From assembly GCA_964480445.1 (NCBI GenBank), contig CAYZPB010000040.1:1-8189 (forward strand): a DNA stretch of 8,189 bases, read 5' to 3'. The stretch comes from CAYZPB01 sp964480445. GTDB taxonomy: Bacteria > Bacillota > Bacilli > Tepidibacillales > Tepidibacillaceae. The position numbers and the translations under genes were made by a program. Below, piece after piece: positions 1 to 5,699 of this stretch. The first letter of the stretch is position 1, and every line of letters begins with the position of its first letter. The notes beneath the pieces are model-generated. The model had not been told where the DNA came from. It saw only the letters and a program-made list of their open reading frames with translations, and made no database searches.

Positions 1-914
1 GAGATTTTGTTATAATGCGGCCAAATAAAATGCCGACCTATAATTTTGCTGTAACTGTTGATGATCACTTAATGGAAATAAGTCATGTTATACGTGGTGA
101 GGAACACTTAACAAATACACCAAGACAGCAATTAATTTATCGAGCTTTTGGCTGGGATGAGCCAGACTTTGCCCACTTATCACTGATCTTAAACCAGGAC
201 CGACACAAAATGAGTAAACGCGATGGACAGATAATTCAGTTCGTCGATCAATATAAAGAACTAGGATTTCTGCCAGAGGCAGTCTTAAACTTTTTAGCAT
301 TGTTTGGCTGGAGCCCAGAGGGCGAAGAGGAAATATTTACTAAAGAGGAGTTAATTGAACAATTTAGTCTTGAACGAGTTTCTAAAAGTCCCGCAGTTTT
401 TGATGTGCACAAACTATACTGGATGAACAACTATTATATAAAAGAAAGTTCGTTAGCTGATATTGTTGCATTATGTAGTCTCTTTTTAGTAGAGGCTGGC
501 TTAATAGCTCAAGAATTAAATGAAGAGGAAAAAACATGGCTTGAGCTCTTGGTTGCACTATATAAGGATCAGCTAAACTACGGACAAGAGATTATTGAAC
601 TAACAGAGCTCTTTTTTGTAGAGGAGATTCATTATGATGAAGAGGAAAAAAGCTTGTTAGCGGAAGCATTGGATGAACAGGTTTTAGAGACCTTTTACGA
701 GAAACAATTGGCACTTAAAGATTATAGTCCAGAGGGGATTAAGACGGTATTGGCGGAGGTGCAGACAGAGACCGGTGTTAAAGGGAAAAAACTGTTCATG
801 CCTGTGCGAGTAGCTGTGACAGGGCAGATGCAGGGTCCAGATTTGCCGACCACAATATCTTTGCTTGGACAGGAGAAAGTTAGTAGTCGTTTAAAACAAT
901 TATTGACAAATTGA
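1..914 (+). CDS. gltX: Glutamyl-tRNA synthetase, C-terminal part (5' end outside window)
   Basis: This class I aminoacyl-tRNA synthetase charges tRNA-Glu (in many Bacillota also tRNA-Gln) with glutamate in the cytoplasm. The reading frame is open to the left edge: codons from base 3 read DFVI before the first ATG at 15, and DFVI followed by MPTYNFAV is internal GltX sequence, so that ATG is not the start. About 303 residues are present of a family length near 480-490; the N-terminal HIGH-motif half is missing. Visible landmarks are RGEEHLTNTPRQ, which is typical of the catalytic domain, and the ATP-binding KMSKR loop at bases 207-221 (DRHKMSKRDG). The alpha-helical anticodon-binding domain follows and ends with a GKKLFMPVRVAVTG segment characteristic of the family. 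The stop is TGA at 912-914. The -35 element of the next transcription unit lies inside the last codons. Identification is firm. Confidence 0.97.
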   Translation, partial: DFVIMRPNKMPTYNFAVTVDDHLMEISHVIRGEEHLTNTPRQQLIYRAFGWDEPDFAHLSLILNQDRHKMSKRDGQIIQFVDQYKELGFLPEAVLNFLALFGWSPEGEEEIFTKEELIEQFSLERVSKSPAVFDVHKLYWMNNYYIKESSLADIVALCSLFLVEAGLIAQELNEEEKTWLELLVALYKDQLNYGQEIIELTELFFVEEIHYDEEEKSLLAEALDEQVLETFYEKQLALKDYSPEGIKTVLAEVQTETGVKGKKLFMPVRVAVTGQMQGPDLPTTISLLGQEKVSSRLKQLLTN

Positions 915-930
915 AATTAATAGTTAAGAT
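903..930 (+). promoter_or_regulatory. Putative sigma-A promoter for the cysE T-box unit
   Basis: A perfect -35 TTGACA (903-908) is followed after 16 bp by a -10-like TAAGAT (925-930). Transcription would start near 937, just before the first T-box helix at 947. The -35 lies inside the last codons of gltX. The position relative to the riboswitch supports it, but the -10 matches consensus at only 4 of 6 bases. Confidence 0.6.
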
Positions 931-946
931 ATAGTTAAAATATTAC

Positions 947-1180
947 GGCAATGAAAAAGAAAGTAAGCAATCAACTAGCTGTTAGAGAGATTCTCCCTGG
1001 CTGAAAGAGAATTATAAGGATTGCTGAGTGCCCTTTTGAGCCTGGGTGTTGAAGGGTTAGTAAACACCGACGGGTAGCTCCGTTATAAAGCTTTGAGTGA
1101 GAATGCTATCTAGTATTCTAAACAGGGTGGAACCGCGGATCAACCGTCTCTGTGCGTTAGCATAGAGGCGGTAATTTTTT
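947..1180 (+). promoter_or_regulatory. T-box riboswitch, tRNA-Cys specific, upstream of cysE-cysS
   Basis: This is a complete transcriptional T-box leader. Stem I can be drawn as GGC 947-949 with GCC 1040-1042, a kink-turn-like ATGA/GA, then AAAAG 955-959 with CTTTT 1033-1037. Next comes the specifier loop, and then AGCAATC 966-972 with GATTGCT 1019-1025. The 3' side of the specifier loop is GAGTGCC (1026-1032), giving the codon TGC (1029-1031) for cysteine. The conserved T-box AGGGTGGAACCGCG is at 1124-1137. The antiterminator pairs AGGG 1124-1127 with CTCT 1148-1151, and GCGG 1135-1138 with CCGT 1144-1147, leaving a 7-nt bulge UGGAACC. Its UGGA is complementary to the UCCA end expected of tRNA-Cys, an independent check on the specifier. 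Uncharged tRNA-Cys should stabilise this form and block the terminator, turning on cysE and cysS. The central stems II/III between 1043 and 1120 were not modelled in detail. Confidence 0.95.
1143..1180 (+). terminator. Rho-independent terminator of the T-box leader
   Basis: A 13-bp stem, 1143-1155 with 1160-1172 (including G-U pairs), has the loop GTTA and is followed by AA and six T residues (1175-1180). Its 5' arm (1144-1151) is the same segment used by the antiterminator, so the two structures are mutually exclusive. Confidence 0.93.
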
Positions 1181-1219
1181 GTCTTTTATTGTAGAAATTA
1201 TGAGAAAGGGTGGGTTCTG

Positions 1220-1840
1220 ATGTTTGAATTAATTAAAGAAGATATAGCTATAATTAAAAAACATGACCCAGCTGCTGGGAGCACATTACAGGTTGTCTTA
1301 ACTTGTCCTGGTTGGAAAGCGAATCGAAATCATCGTTTAGCCCATCGCTTATGGAGACGTAAGTATTATTTATTAGCCAAAATGGTAGCAGCTTTCACAC
1401 GTTTTACGATGGGTATAGATATTCATCCTGCTGCCGTTATTGGTAGAAGGTTTTTTATCGACCATGGACGAGGTGTAGTTATTGGTGAAACAGCAGTGAT
1501 TGGCAATGACGTTTTGATTTATCAGGGGGTAACCCTTGGAGGTACAGGCAAGGAAAAGGGGAAACGGCACCCAACGGTTAAAGACAATGTGATGATTTCA
1601 GCAGGTGCAGTTGTGTTAGGATCGATTACGATTGGTGAAAATGTGAAGATTGGTGCCTCCTCGGTAGTTTTGAACGATGTTCCAGCTAATGCTACTGTGG
1701 TTGGTGTACCAGGCGAGATAGTTATGCTGGACGGGGTTAAAGTTATTAGGAACGAAGAAAGAATGGAGCTTCGATTAAATGAAATAGAAGAAGAGCTTGT
1801 TCGTTTAAAAGACGAAATGAATAAAATTACAAAGGGGTGA
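1220..1840 (+). CDS. cysE: Serine O-acetyltransferase
   Basis: The enzyme transfers acetyl from acetyl-CoA to L-serine to give O-acetylserine, the first step of cysteine synthesis from serine, in the cytoplasm. The 206 residues match the short Bacillota form, which lacks the long N-terminal extension of the E. coli enzyme. A helical N-terminal part (about 1-62) is followed by a left-handed beta-helix of hexapeptide repeats (about 68-165: IHPAAVIG, GVVIGETAVIG, GSITIGENVKIG). Catalytic residues by family position are D67 and H82 (DIHPAA to FIDHG, 15 apart as in E. coli D143/H158); H117 in GKRHP also aligns with the active site, next to the conserved GVTLGGTGKEKGKRHP segment. The C-terminal tail (about 175-206) is charged and probably coiled. 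The ATG has a GGGTGGG-type ribosome binding site just upstream and follows the T-box, so expression should respond to tRNA-Cys charging. The cysS ribosome binding site overlaps its stop. Confidence 0.96.
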   Translation: MFELIKEDIAIIKKHDPAAGSTLQVVLTCPGWKANRNHRLAHRLWRRKYYLLAKMVAAFTRFTMGIDIHPAAVIGRRFFIDHGRGVVIGETAVIGNDVLIYQGVTLGGTGKEKGKRHPTVKDNVMISAGAVVLGSITIGENVKIGASSVVLNDVPANATVVGVPGEIVMLDGVKVIRNEERMELRLNEIEEELVRLKDEMNKITKG

Positions 1841-1848
1841 AATAGCTA

Positions 1849-3252
1849 ATGCTATATATATATAATACGCTTACTAATCAGAAGGAAAAGTTTGTGCCCA
1901 TTAGAGAAGGCATTGTTGATATGTATGTATGTGGACCGACAGTTTATGATTTAATTCATATCGGTAATGCTAGGCCCTTAATAGTCTTCGATATGGTTCG
2001 TCGTTATTTAGAGTATAAGGGTTATGAGGTTAACTATGTACAGAACATTACCGATGTTGATGAAAAAATTATTAATAAAGCACAAGAATTAGGCATAGAA
2101 CCGATAGAACTTTCGCAAAAATACACAGATGAATTTCTCAAAGATTCAGAAAGCTTAGGAATCAAACCATTAACTCACACTCCAAAAGTTACAGAGAATA
2201 TAGACGAAATTATTAGTTTTATTACTAAGCTCTTGAAGCTTGATGCTGCCTATGAGGCTAAAGGAAATTTATTTTTCCGTGCCAACAAGTTTGCCGATTA
2301 CGGCAAGCTTTCGAATCAATATATTGATGACCTTAAGTCAGGCGCACGTGTCGAGATAGATGCTCAGAAGGAGAATCCTAATGACTTTATTTTGTGGCGT
2401 AGTGCGAAGACGGGTGAGATTGCTTGGGAGAGTCCATGGGGCAAAGGGCGACCCGGCTGGCACATTGAATGCTCAACCATGGTGAAAAAATACTTGGGGG
2501 ATACGATTGATATTCATGGCGGCGGAGCAGACTTGATTTTTCCGCATCATGAAAATGAGATTGCACAGTCAGAAACACTAACACAAAAACCACTTGCAAA
2601 CTATTGGATGCATAACGCTTATCTGACGATTGATGACGAGAAAATGTCGAAATCAGTTCAAAACATCATTTCTGTTCGTGAGTTACTAAAAAAACGCGAA
2701 CCAGCTTTATTAAAACTTGCTTTTTTAAGCGTGCATTATCGAACGCCGATAAATTTTTCGGAAGATTTGATGGATATGATGGAAAGAAATGTTTCGCGCA
2801 TCAGAAATGTCTATCAACAGCTTCTAGAATTAAAGTCTGGCGAGGTTAAGGCGATTGACGCAGAAGTAGCAAACTACAGCTCAGATTTAATTGCTAGATT
2901 TGTTGCAGAGATGGATGATGACTTTAACAGTGCAAATGCTATTAGTTTAATCTACGATTTAATTAAGCAGACAAATATTTATATTACAGAAGAGAAGCTT
3001 GGACGCGTAGAAGCAGAGGTTCTACTTGAACTACTAAAAACCATGCTCAAGGTATTAGGTTTAGAGCTGATTCTACAAACCGAGCAAACTAATGAAATAG
3101 ATACGGAATGGATTAAAGGGTTGATTGCGGAAAGAGATAAAGCTAAGGCAGATAAGAACTGGTTAGAAGCAGATCGAATTCGCGACCTCTTAAACGAAAA
3201 AGGTATTCTATTGGAGGATACGGCGAGGGGTGCAAGGTGGCGAAAAAAATGA
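1849..3252 (+). CDS. cysS: Cysteinyl-tRNA synthetase
   Basis: This class I, zinc-dependent synthetase attaches cysteine to tRNA-Cys in the cytoplasm. It has 467 residues, the usual length. The catalytic core carries the HIGH-type signature HIGN (37-40, in YDLIHIGNARP) and the KMSKS loop (265-269). Expected zinc ligands are all present: C28 (YVCGPTVYD), C208 (GWHIECS), H233 and E237 (FPHHENE). The DALR/anticodon-binding helical region follows (about 340-410), and the C-terminal end with the WLEADRIRDLL motif is typical of bacterial CysRS. The ribosome binding site AAAGGGGTGA (1831-1840) overlaps the cysE stop, so the two genes are translated from one mRNA and share T-box control: one makes the cysteine precursor and the other uses cysteine. 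The stop overlaps the start region of the next gene. Identification is firm. Confidence 0.97.
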   Translation: MLYIYNTLTNQKEKFVPIREGIVDMYVCGPTVYDLIHIGNARPLIVFDMVRRYLEYKGYEVNYVQNITDVDEKIINKAQELGIEPIELSQKYTDEFLKDSESLGIKPLTHTPKVTENIDEIISFITKLLKLDAAYEAKGNLFFRANKFADYGKLSNQYIDDLKSGARVEIDAQKENPNDFILWRSAKTGEIAWESPWGKGRPGWHIECSTMVKKYLGDTIDIHGGGADLIFPHHENEIAQSETLTQKPLANYWMHNAYLTIDDEKMSKSVQNIISVRELLKKREPALLKLAFLSVHYRTPINFSEDLMDMMERNVSRIRNVYQQLLELKSGEVKAIDAEVANYSSDLIARFVAEMDDDFNSANAISLIYDLIKQTNIYITEEKLGRVEAEVLLELLKTMLKVLGLELILQTEQTNEIDTEWIKGLIAERDKAKADKNWLEADRIRDLLNEKGILLEDTARGARWRKK

Positions 3253-3626
3253 ATGCCCTGGCGCTTGCCTATTTAGGTGACGCTGTATATGAGTTAGCGA
3301 TTAGAAAGCACGTTCTTAGCAAGGGAAACTATCGACAGAATGTTTTGCATAATAGGACTGTATCTTATGTTAGCGCGAAAGCACAGGCTAGCATTGTTAA
3401 AGATTTAGAGCGTCAGCTAAGTAGTGAGGAGTTAGCGATCGTTAAAAGGGGAAGGAATACAAAAGGTCATGCTGCCCCTAAAAATACAGATATTATACAA
3501 TACCGTTACAGTACTGGATTTGAGGCGCTTATCGGATACTTATATTTAAATGACGAAACAGAAAGATTGGAAGAGTTAATTGCTCTAGCGATTAACTATG
3601 TGGAGGTGACAACTGAAAATGAATAA
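3237..3626 (+). CDS. mrnC: Mini-ribonuclease III
   Basis: This is a small dimeric RNase III-like endonuclease that lacks a double-stranded RNA-binding domain; in B. subtilis it matures the 5' and 3' ends of 23S rRNA. The RNase III signature is seen at the N-terminus (LALAYLGDAVYE, catalytic D15 with the following E), then KRGRNTKGHAAPKNTD and YRYSTGFEALIGYLYL near the C-terminus, all hallmarks of the YazC/MrnC family. Length is 129 residues if the GTG at 3237 is used, slightly shorter than the B. subtilis protein (143). An in-frame ATG at 3249 would give 125 residues, an ATGA overlap with the cysS stop and an AAGGTGG ribosome binding site 8 nt upstream. The GTG keeps a few residues that align with homologues and has GAGGGG 6 nt upstream. 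The choice between the two is open. The coding region overlaps cysS at its start and rlmB at its end, so it is translationally linked to both. Confidence 0.93.
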   Translation: MAKKMNALALAYLGDAVYELAIRKHVLSKGNYRQNVLHNRTVSYVSAKAQASIVKDLERQLSSEELAIVKRGRNTKGHAAPKNTDIIQYRYSTGFEALIGYLYLNDETERLEELIALAINYVEVTTENE

Positions 3627-4380
3627 CCGGCACAAAGACAAGCAAATAATCGTTGGCACTAATTCAGTAACTGAAGCACTGAAGGCAGAAAGAAAAATTT
3701 TCCAGATTTATCTTGCTGAGGGAGTAAACCCTACACGAGTTAATAGTTTAGTTTCATTGGCCAAGGAGCGCAATGTTAATGTTAAAAGCGTACCAGCAAC
3801 AGAGCTTGAACAAATTGTAGGAGATACTAGTCACCAAGGAGTTGCAGCGGTAGTTGAGGACTATGCTTACGTTCAATTCGAAGATTTGCTAAACAGAGTC
3901 AAGCAAGGTAAAAAACTACCCTTGATTATAATGCTTGATAAATTAGAGGATCCACATAATTTAGGTGCGATTATAAGAACTGCAGATGCTGTTGCGGCAG
4001 ATGGAATAATTATTCCAAACAAAAGATCTGTGGGGTTAACCACAACTGTGGCTAAGGTCTCGGTTGGTGCAATCGAGCATGTTCCAGTTTCGCAGGTTAC
4101 AAACTTGGTACAGACGGTGGACCGCTTAAAAAAAGAGGGTTTCTGGGTAGTTGGAGCTGATGCGAGTGGAGATCAAATTTACACAGACATTGATTATAAT
4201 ATGCCGATCTGTCTAGTGATTGGCGGTGAGGGGCGGGGAATCTCTCAATTATTATTGAAAAATTGCGACTTTGTAGCTAAGTTACCGATGGCTGGACATG
4301 TTAATTCCTTGAACGCTTCGGTGGCTACCTCGATTTTTCTTTATGAGATATTTAGGCAACGCGAGTATTTATACAAATAA
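3619..4380 (+). CDS. rlmB: 23S rRNA (guanosine-2'-O-)-methyltransferase, RlmB/TrmH family
   Basis: This SPOUT-class methyltransferase uses S-adenosylmethionine. RlmB 2'-O-methylates G2251 (E. coli numbering) in the peptidyl-transferase P loop of 23S rRNA. It has 253 residues. An N-terminal L30e-like RNA-binding domain (about 10-80, beginning with the GTNSVTEAL motif and containing SHQGVAA at 71-77) is joined to a trefoil-knot catalytic domain (about 100-250). All three SPOUT/TrmH motifs are present: motif 1 LDKLEDPHNLGAIIRTADA with N114 and R120, motif 2 VIGGEGRGIS (E204, R206), and motif 3 LPMAGHVNSLNASVA with S230-L231-N232. The ATG at 3619 overlaps the mrnC stop by 8 nt, with GGAGGTGA 9 nt upstream inside mrnC. 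The YacO position after mrnC matches B. subtilis. The exact target nucleotide is inferred from family and context, and some YacO-type proteins may act on another guanosine. Confidence 0.93.
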   Translation: MNNRHKDKQIIVGTNSVTEALKAERKIFQIYLAEGVNPTRVNSLVSLAKERNVNVKSVPATELEQIVGDTSHQGVAAVVEDYAYVQFEDLLNRVKQGKKLPLIIMLDKLEDPHNLGAIIRTADAVAADGIIIPNKRSVGLTTTVAKVSVGAIEHVPVSQVTNLVQTVDRLKKEGFWVVGADASGDQIYTDIDYNMPICLVIGGEGRGISQLLLKNCDFVAKLPMAGHVNSLNASVATSIFLYEIFRQREYLYK

Positions 4381-4383
4381 TGT

Positions 4384-4413
4384 TTGACATTATACAGAAA
4401 GGTGTAATATAAT
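4384..4413 (+). promoter_or_regulatory. Sigma-A promoter for sigH
   Basis: Perfect -35 TTGACA (4384-4389) and perfect -10 TATAAT (4408-4413) are separated by 18 bp. They sit 3 bp after the rlmB stop. The predicted start is near 4420, giving a leader of about 65 nt before sigH. Confidence 0.85.
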
Positions 4414-4436
4414 GTATTAAATGAAAATATATGGGA

Positions 4437-4457
4437 TTGCATAGAAACAATATGCAA
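4437..4457 (+). repeat. Perfect 7-bp dyad in the sigH leader
   Basis: TTGCATA (4437-4443) and TATGCAA (4451-4457) are exact reverse complements around a 7-nt centre GAAACAA. The dyad starts about 17 nt after the predicted transcription start. No T-run follows, so it is not an intrinsic terminator. It could be a repressor operator or an RNA hairpin upstream of the ribosome binding site GGAGAG (4472-4477). Function is unknown. Confidence 0.5.
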
Positions 4458-4483
4458 ATAAAAAGAGACCCGGAGAGATATTG

Positions 4484-5128
4484 ATGATTAATAAAAATAA
4501 CAAGAAAGTAACAAGAAAACAATTAAATGAAATGACGGATGAAGAAATCACTCAGATTGCGAGATATAATGCTGAAGCTTTAGAATACTTATATAATAGA
4601 TATGACTATTTACTAAAGGCCAAGTCGCGTGGCTATTATTTTATTGGTGCTGACAAAGCTGATGTAAAACAGGAAGCAAGGATAGGATTTTATAAAGCAT
4701 TACGTGATTACAAGAATGGCCGTGGTAGCTCGTTTAGAACTTTTGCAAACTTATGTATCAGAAGGCACTTGATTTCAGCACTGAAGACTACAAACGCTCA
4801 AAAGAATTCGATATTGAACTGCTCGATATCTCTTGACAAGCAATTGGGTGACGGAGACTCTGGCTTAAAGTTACTAGATTTATTGATTGGTGATCAACTC
4901 AAGGAACCAGAGGCACTTTATATATTTAATGAAACGCAGAAAGAACTCGAAAGAAAAATAGTTGCTCAATTAAGCAAACTAGAATGCGCAGTCTTTAGTT
5001 ATTATATTGACGGCTATAGCTACAAAGAGATAGCACTTATTTTAGAGAAGGAACCCAAAATAATAGACAATGCATTACAACGTGCAAAAAAGAAACTTAC
5101 TAAGTTATTATTAGTTGATTCAGAGTAA
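4484..5128 (+). CDS. sigH: RNA polymerase sigma-H factor (stationary phase/sporulation type)
   Basis: This sigma-70-family factor directs RNA polymerase to promoters used at the transition to stationary phase, early sporulation and competence in Bacillota. It has 214 residues from ATG 4484, close to B. subtilis SigH (218). Region 2 spans about 36-103. YDYLLKAKSRGYYFIGADKADVKQEARIGFYKA resembles the 2.1/2.2 core-binding region, with the distinctive SigH segment FIGAD, and SSFRTFANLCIRRHLISALK resembles the 2.3/2.4 melting and -10 recognition region. Region 4 (about 150-205) contains the helix-turn-helix GYSYKEIALILEKEPKIIDNALQRAKKKL, bearing the SigH-like SIDNALQR pattern (here IIDNALQR). A TTG at 4481 would add one residue, but GGAGAG (4472-4477) is 6 nt from ATG 4484 and only 3 nt from the TTG, so ATG is preferred. 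The gene has its own promoter. Its locus between rlmB and rpmG-secE-nusG is the standard one for SigH, although yacP is missing upstream. Confidence 0.94.
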   Translation: MINKNNKKVTRKQLNEMTDEEITQIARYNAEALEYLYNRYDYLLKAKSRGYYFIGADKADVKQEARIGFYKALRDYKNGRGSSFRTFANLCIRRHLISALKTTNAQKNSILNCSISLDKQLGDGDSGLKLLDLLIGDQLKEPEALYIFNETQKELERKIVAQLSKLECAVFSYYIDGYSYKEIALILEKEPKIIDNALQRAKKKLTKLLLVDSE

Positions 5129-5137
5129 GAATCCTAA

Positions 5138-5162
5138 TATTGTTTATTGACAATGTTTTTTT
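5138..5162 (+). terminator. Weak possible terminator after sigH
   Basis: TATTGT (5138-5143) can pair with ACAATG (5150-5155), one G-C and one G-U among six pairs, followed by seven T residues (5156-5162). The stem is AT-rich and weak, and it overlaps the -35 box of the next promoter. It may be partly active or only an accident of AT-rich sequence. Confidence 0.25.
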
Positions 5163-5175
5163 GTTATGGTAAAGT
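5147..5175 (+). promoter_or_regulatory. Sigma-A promoter for rpmG-secE(-nusG)
   Basis: A perfect -35 TTGACA (5147-5152) and a -10 TAAAGT (5170-5175) are 17 bp apart. An extended -10 TG (5167-5168) compensates for the imperfect -10. The start would be near 5182, immediately before the inverted repeat of the rpmG leader. Confidence 0.7.
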
Positions 5176-5184
5176 ATTGCAGGT

Positions 5185-5226
5185 AACCTTATAAAGGCTT
5201 ATTCGACGAGGAGTACTTATAAGGTT
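5185..5226 (+). repeat. 10-bp inverted repeat in the rpmG 5' leader, possible RNA regulatory element
   Basis: AACCTTATAA (5185-5194) and TTATAAGGTT (5217-5226) are perfect reverse complements, separated by 22 nt that include CGACGAGGAG. The element begins a few bases after the predicted transcription start and ends 25 nt before the rpmG Shine-Dalgarno sequence. No T-run follows. The 5' arm could instead pair locally (CCTT/AAGG, 5187-5197) or with the Shine-Dalgarno (ACCTT 5186-5190 with GAGGT 5253-5257). It does not match a leader family I recognise. Confidence 0.55.
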
Positions 5227-5263
5227 ATTAATATTATCTAAGTTAAACGTGGGAGGTGTATAT

Positions 5264-5413
5264 ATGCGAGTTATTATTACATTGGCTTGCACCGAATGCA
5301 AACAACGCAATTATACCACAATGAAGAACAAGAGAAATAATCCGGACAGGGTTGAATGGAAAAAACATTGCAGATATTGTAATGCACACACGATACACCG
5401 TGAGACTCGATAG
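5264..5413 (+). CDS. rpmG: 50S ribosomal protein L33 (zinc-binding form)
   Basis: L33 is a small protein of the large ribosomal subunit near the E site. It has 49 residues, the normal length, read from ATG 5264 to TAG 5411-5413. The fold is recognised from MRVIITLACTECKQRNYTT at the start and RNNPDRVEWKKHCRYCN toward the end. Two CxxC pairs (C9-C12 and C36-C39) make this the zinc-ribbon C+ form rather than the cysteine-free paralogue that replaces it under zinc starvation in B. subtilis. The ribosome binding site GGGAGGTG (5251-5258) is 5 nt upstream. secE follows after 14 nt; L33-SecE-NusG is a standard bacterial order. Many relatives carry a tRNA-Trp gene between rpmG and secE; it is absent here. 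No zinc-responsive Zur-like operator was recognised upstream. Confidence 0.95.
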   Translation: MRVIITLACTECKQRNYTTMKNKRNNPDRVEWKKHCRYCNAHTIHRETR

Positions 5414-5427
5414 GTGGGGGAAAAAAG

Positions 5428-5646
5428 ATGAAGCTACTAGCAAAAATTAAAAGATTTTTCGGTAAGATATTTAACTTCTTTCGTAGTAGTTTTAGGGAGT
5501 TAAAAAAAGTTCGCTGGCCAAGTCGCCAGGAACTGGTTAGCTATTCAAAAGTAGTTATCTTCACGGTAATTTTCGTCGTTCTTTTCTTTGTGCTAATCGA
5601 TTTTCTAATTTCCGGTCTATTAACTTTGATCGGATTTGGTAAGTAA
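5428..5646 (+). CDS. secE: Preprotein translocase subunit SecE
   Basis: SecE is an essential inner-membrane subunit of the SecYEG channel, clamping the two halves of SecY. The 72-residue protein is of the short, single-span type usual in Bacillota. A basic amphipathic N-terminal helix (about 1-22) precedes the conserved cytoplasmic hinge ELKKVRWPSRQEL (24-36). One transmembrane segment follows at about 41-67 (VVIFTVIFVVLFFVLIDFLI and onward). The start ATG follows an AGGTGGGGG stretch that overlaps the rpmG stop, so the two genes share a transcript. The final codons carry the -35 of a possible nusG promoter. Confidence 0.95.
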   Translation: MKLLAKIKRFFGKIFNFFRSSFRELKKVRWPSRQELVSYSKVVIFTVIFVVLFFVLIDFLISGLLTLIGFGK

Positions 5647-5654
5647 TTTATAAT
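5626..5654 (+). promoter_or_regulatory. Possible internal promoter for nusG
   Basis: TTGATC (5626-5631) and a perfect TATAAT (5649-5654) are 17 bp apart, 10 of 12 consensus bases. The -35 is inside the secE coding end. In AT-rich DNA this could be chance, so it is a candidate only. Confidence 0.4.
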
Positions 5655-5669
5655 AATAGTATTTTTTGC

Positions 5670-5699
5670 AAAGGAGGAAGGACATCGTCCTAAGCAACC
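5670..5699 (+). promoter_or_regulatory. nusG ribosome binding site with a hairpin between Shine-Dalgarno and start
   Basis: The strong Shine-Dalgarno AAAGGAGG (5670-5677) lies 22 nt before the nusG ATG, too far for normal use. Between them AGGAC (5679-5683) and GTCCT (5687-5691) form a 5-bp hairpin with loop ATC. Folding it removes 13 nt and brings the effective spacing to about 9 nt. A TAA in frame at 5691-5693 rules out an upstream start. Confidence 0.6.

Noticed and set aside
15..17. ATG as the start of gltX
   Set aside because: The frame is open upstream to the window edge and encodes DFVI, which is internal GltX sequence; the protein lacks its N-terminal half, so this is an edge truncation.
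1022..1024. Second TGC as the T-box specifier
   Set aside because: It lies in the helix 966-972/1019-1025; the TGC at 1029-1031 is in the specifier loop.
4481..4483. TTG as the sigH start
   Set aside because: It is only 3 nt from GGAGAG, whereas ATG 4484 has normal spacing.
5414..5427. tRNA-Trp between rpmG and secE, as in many relatives
   Set aside because: The gap is only 14 nt, so no tRNA can fit.
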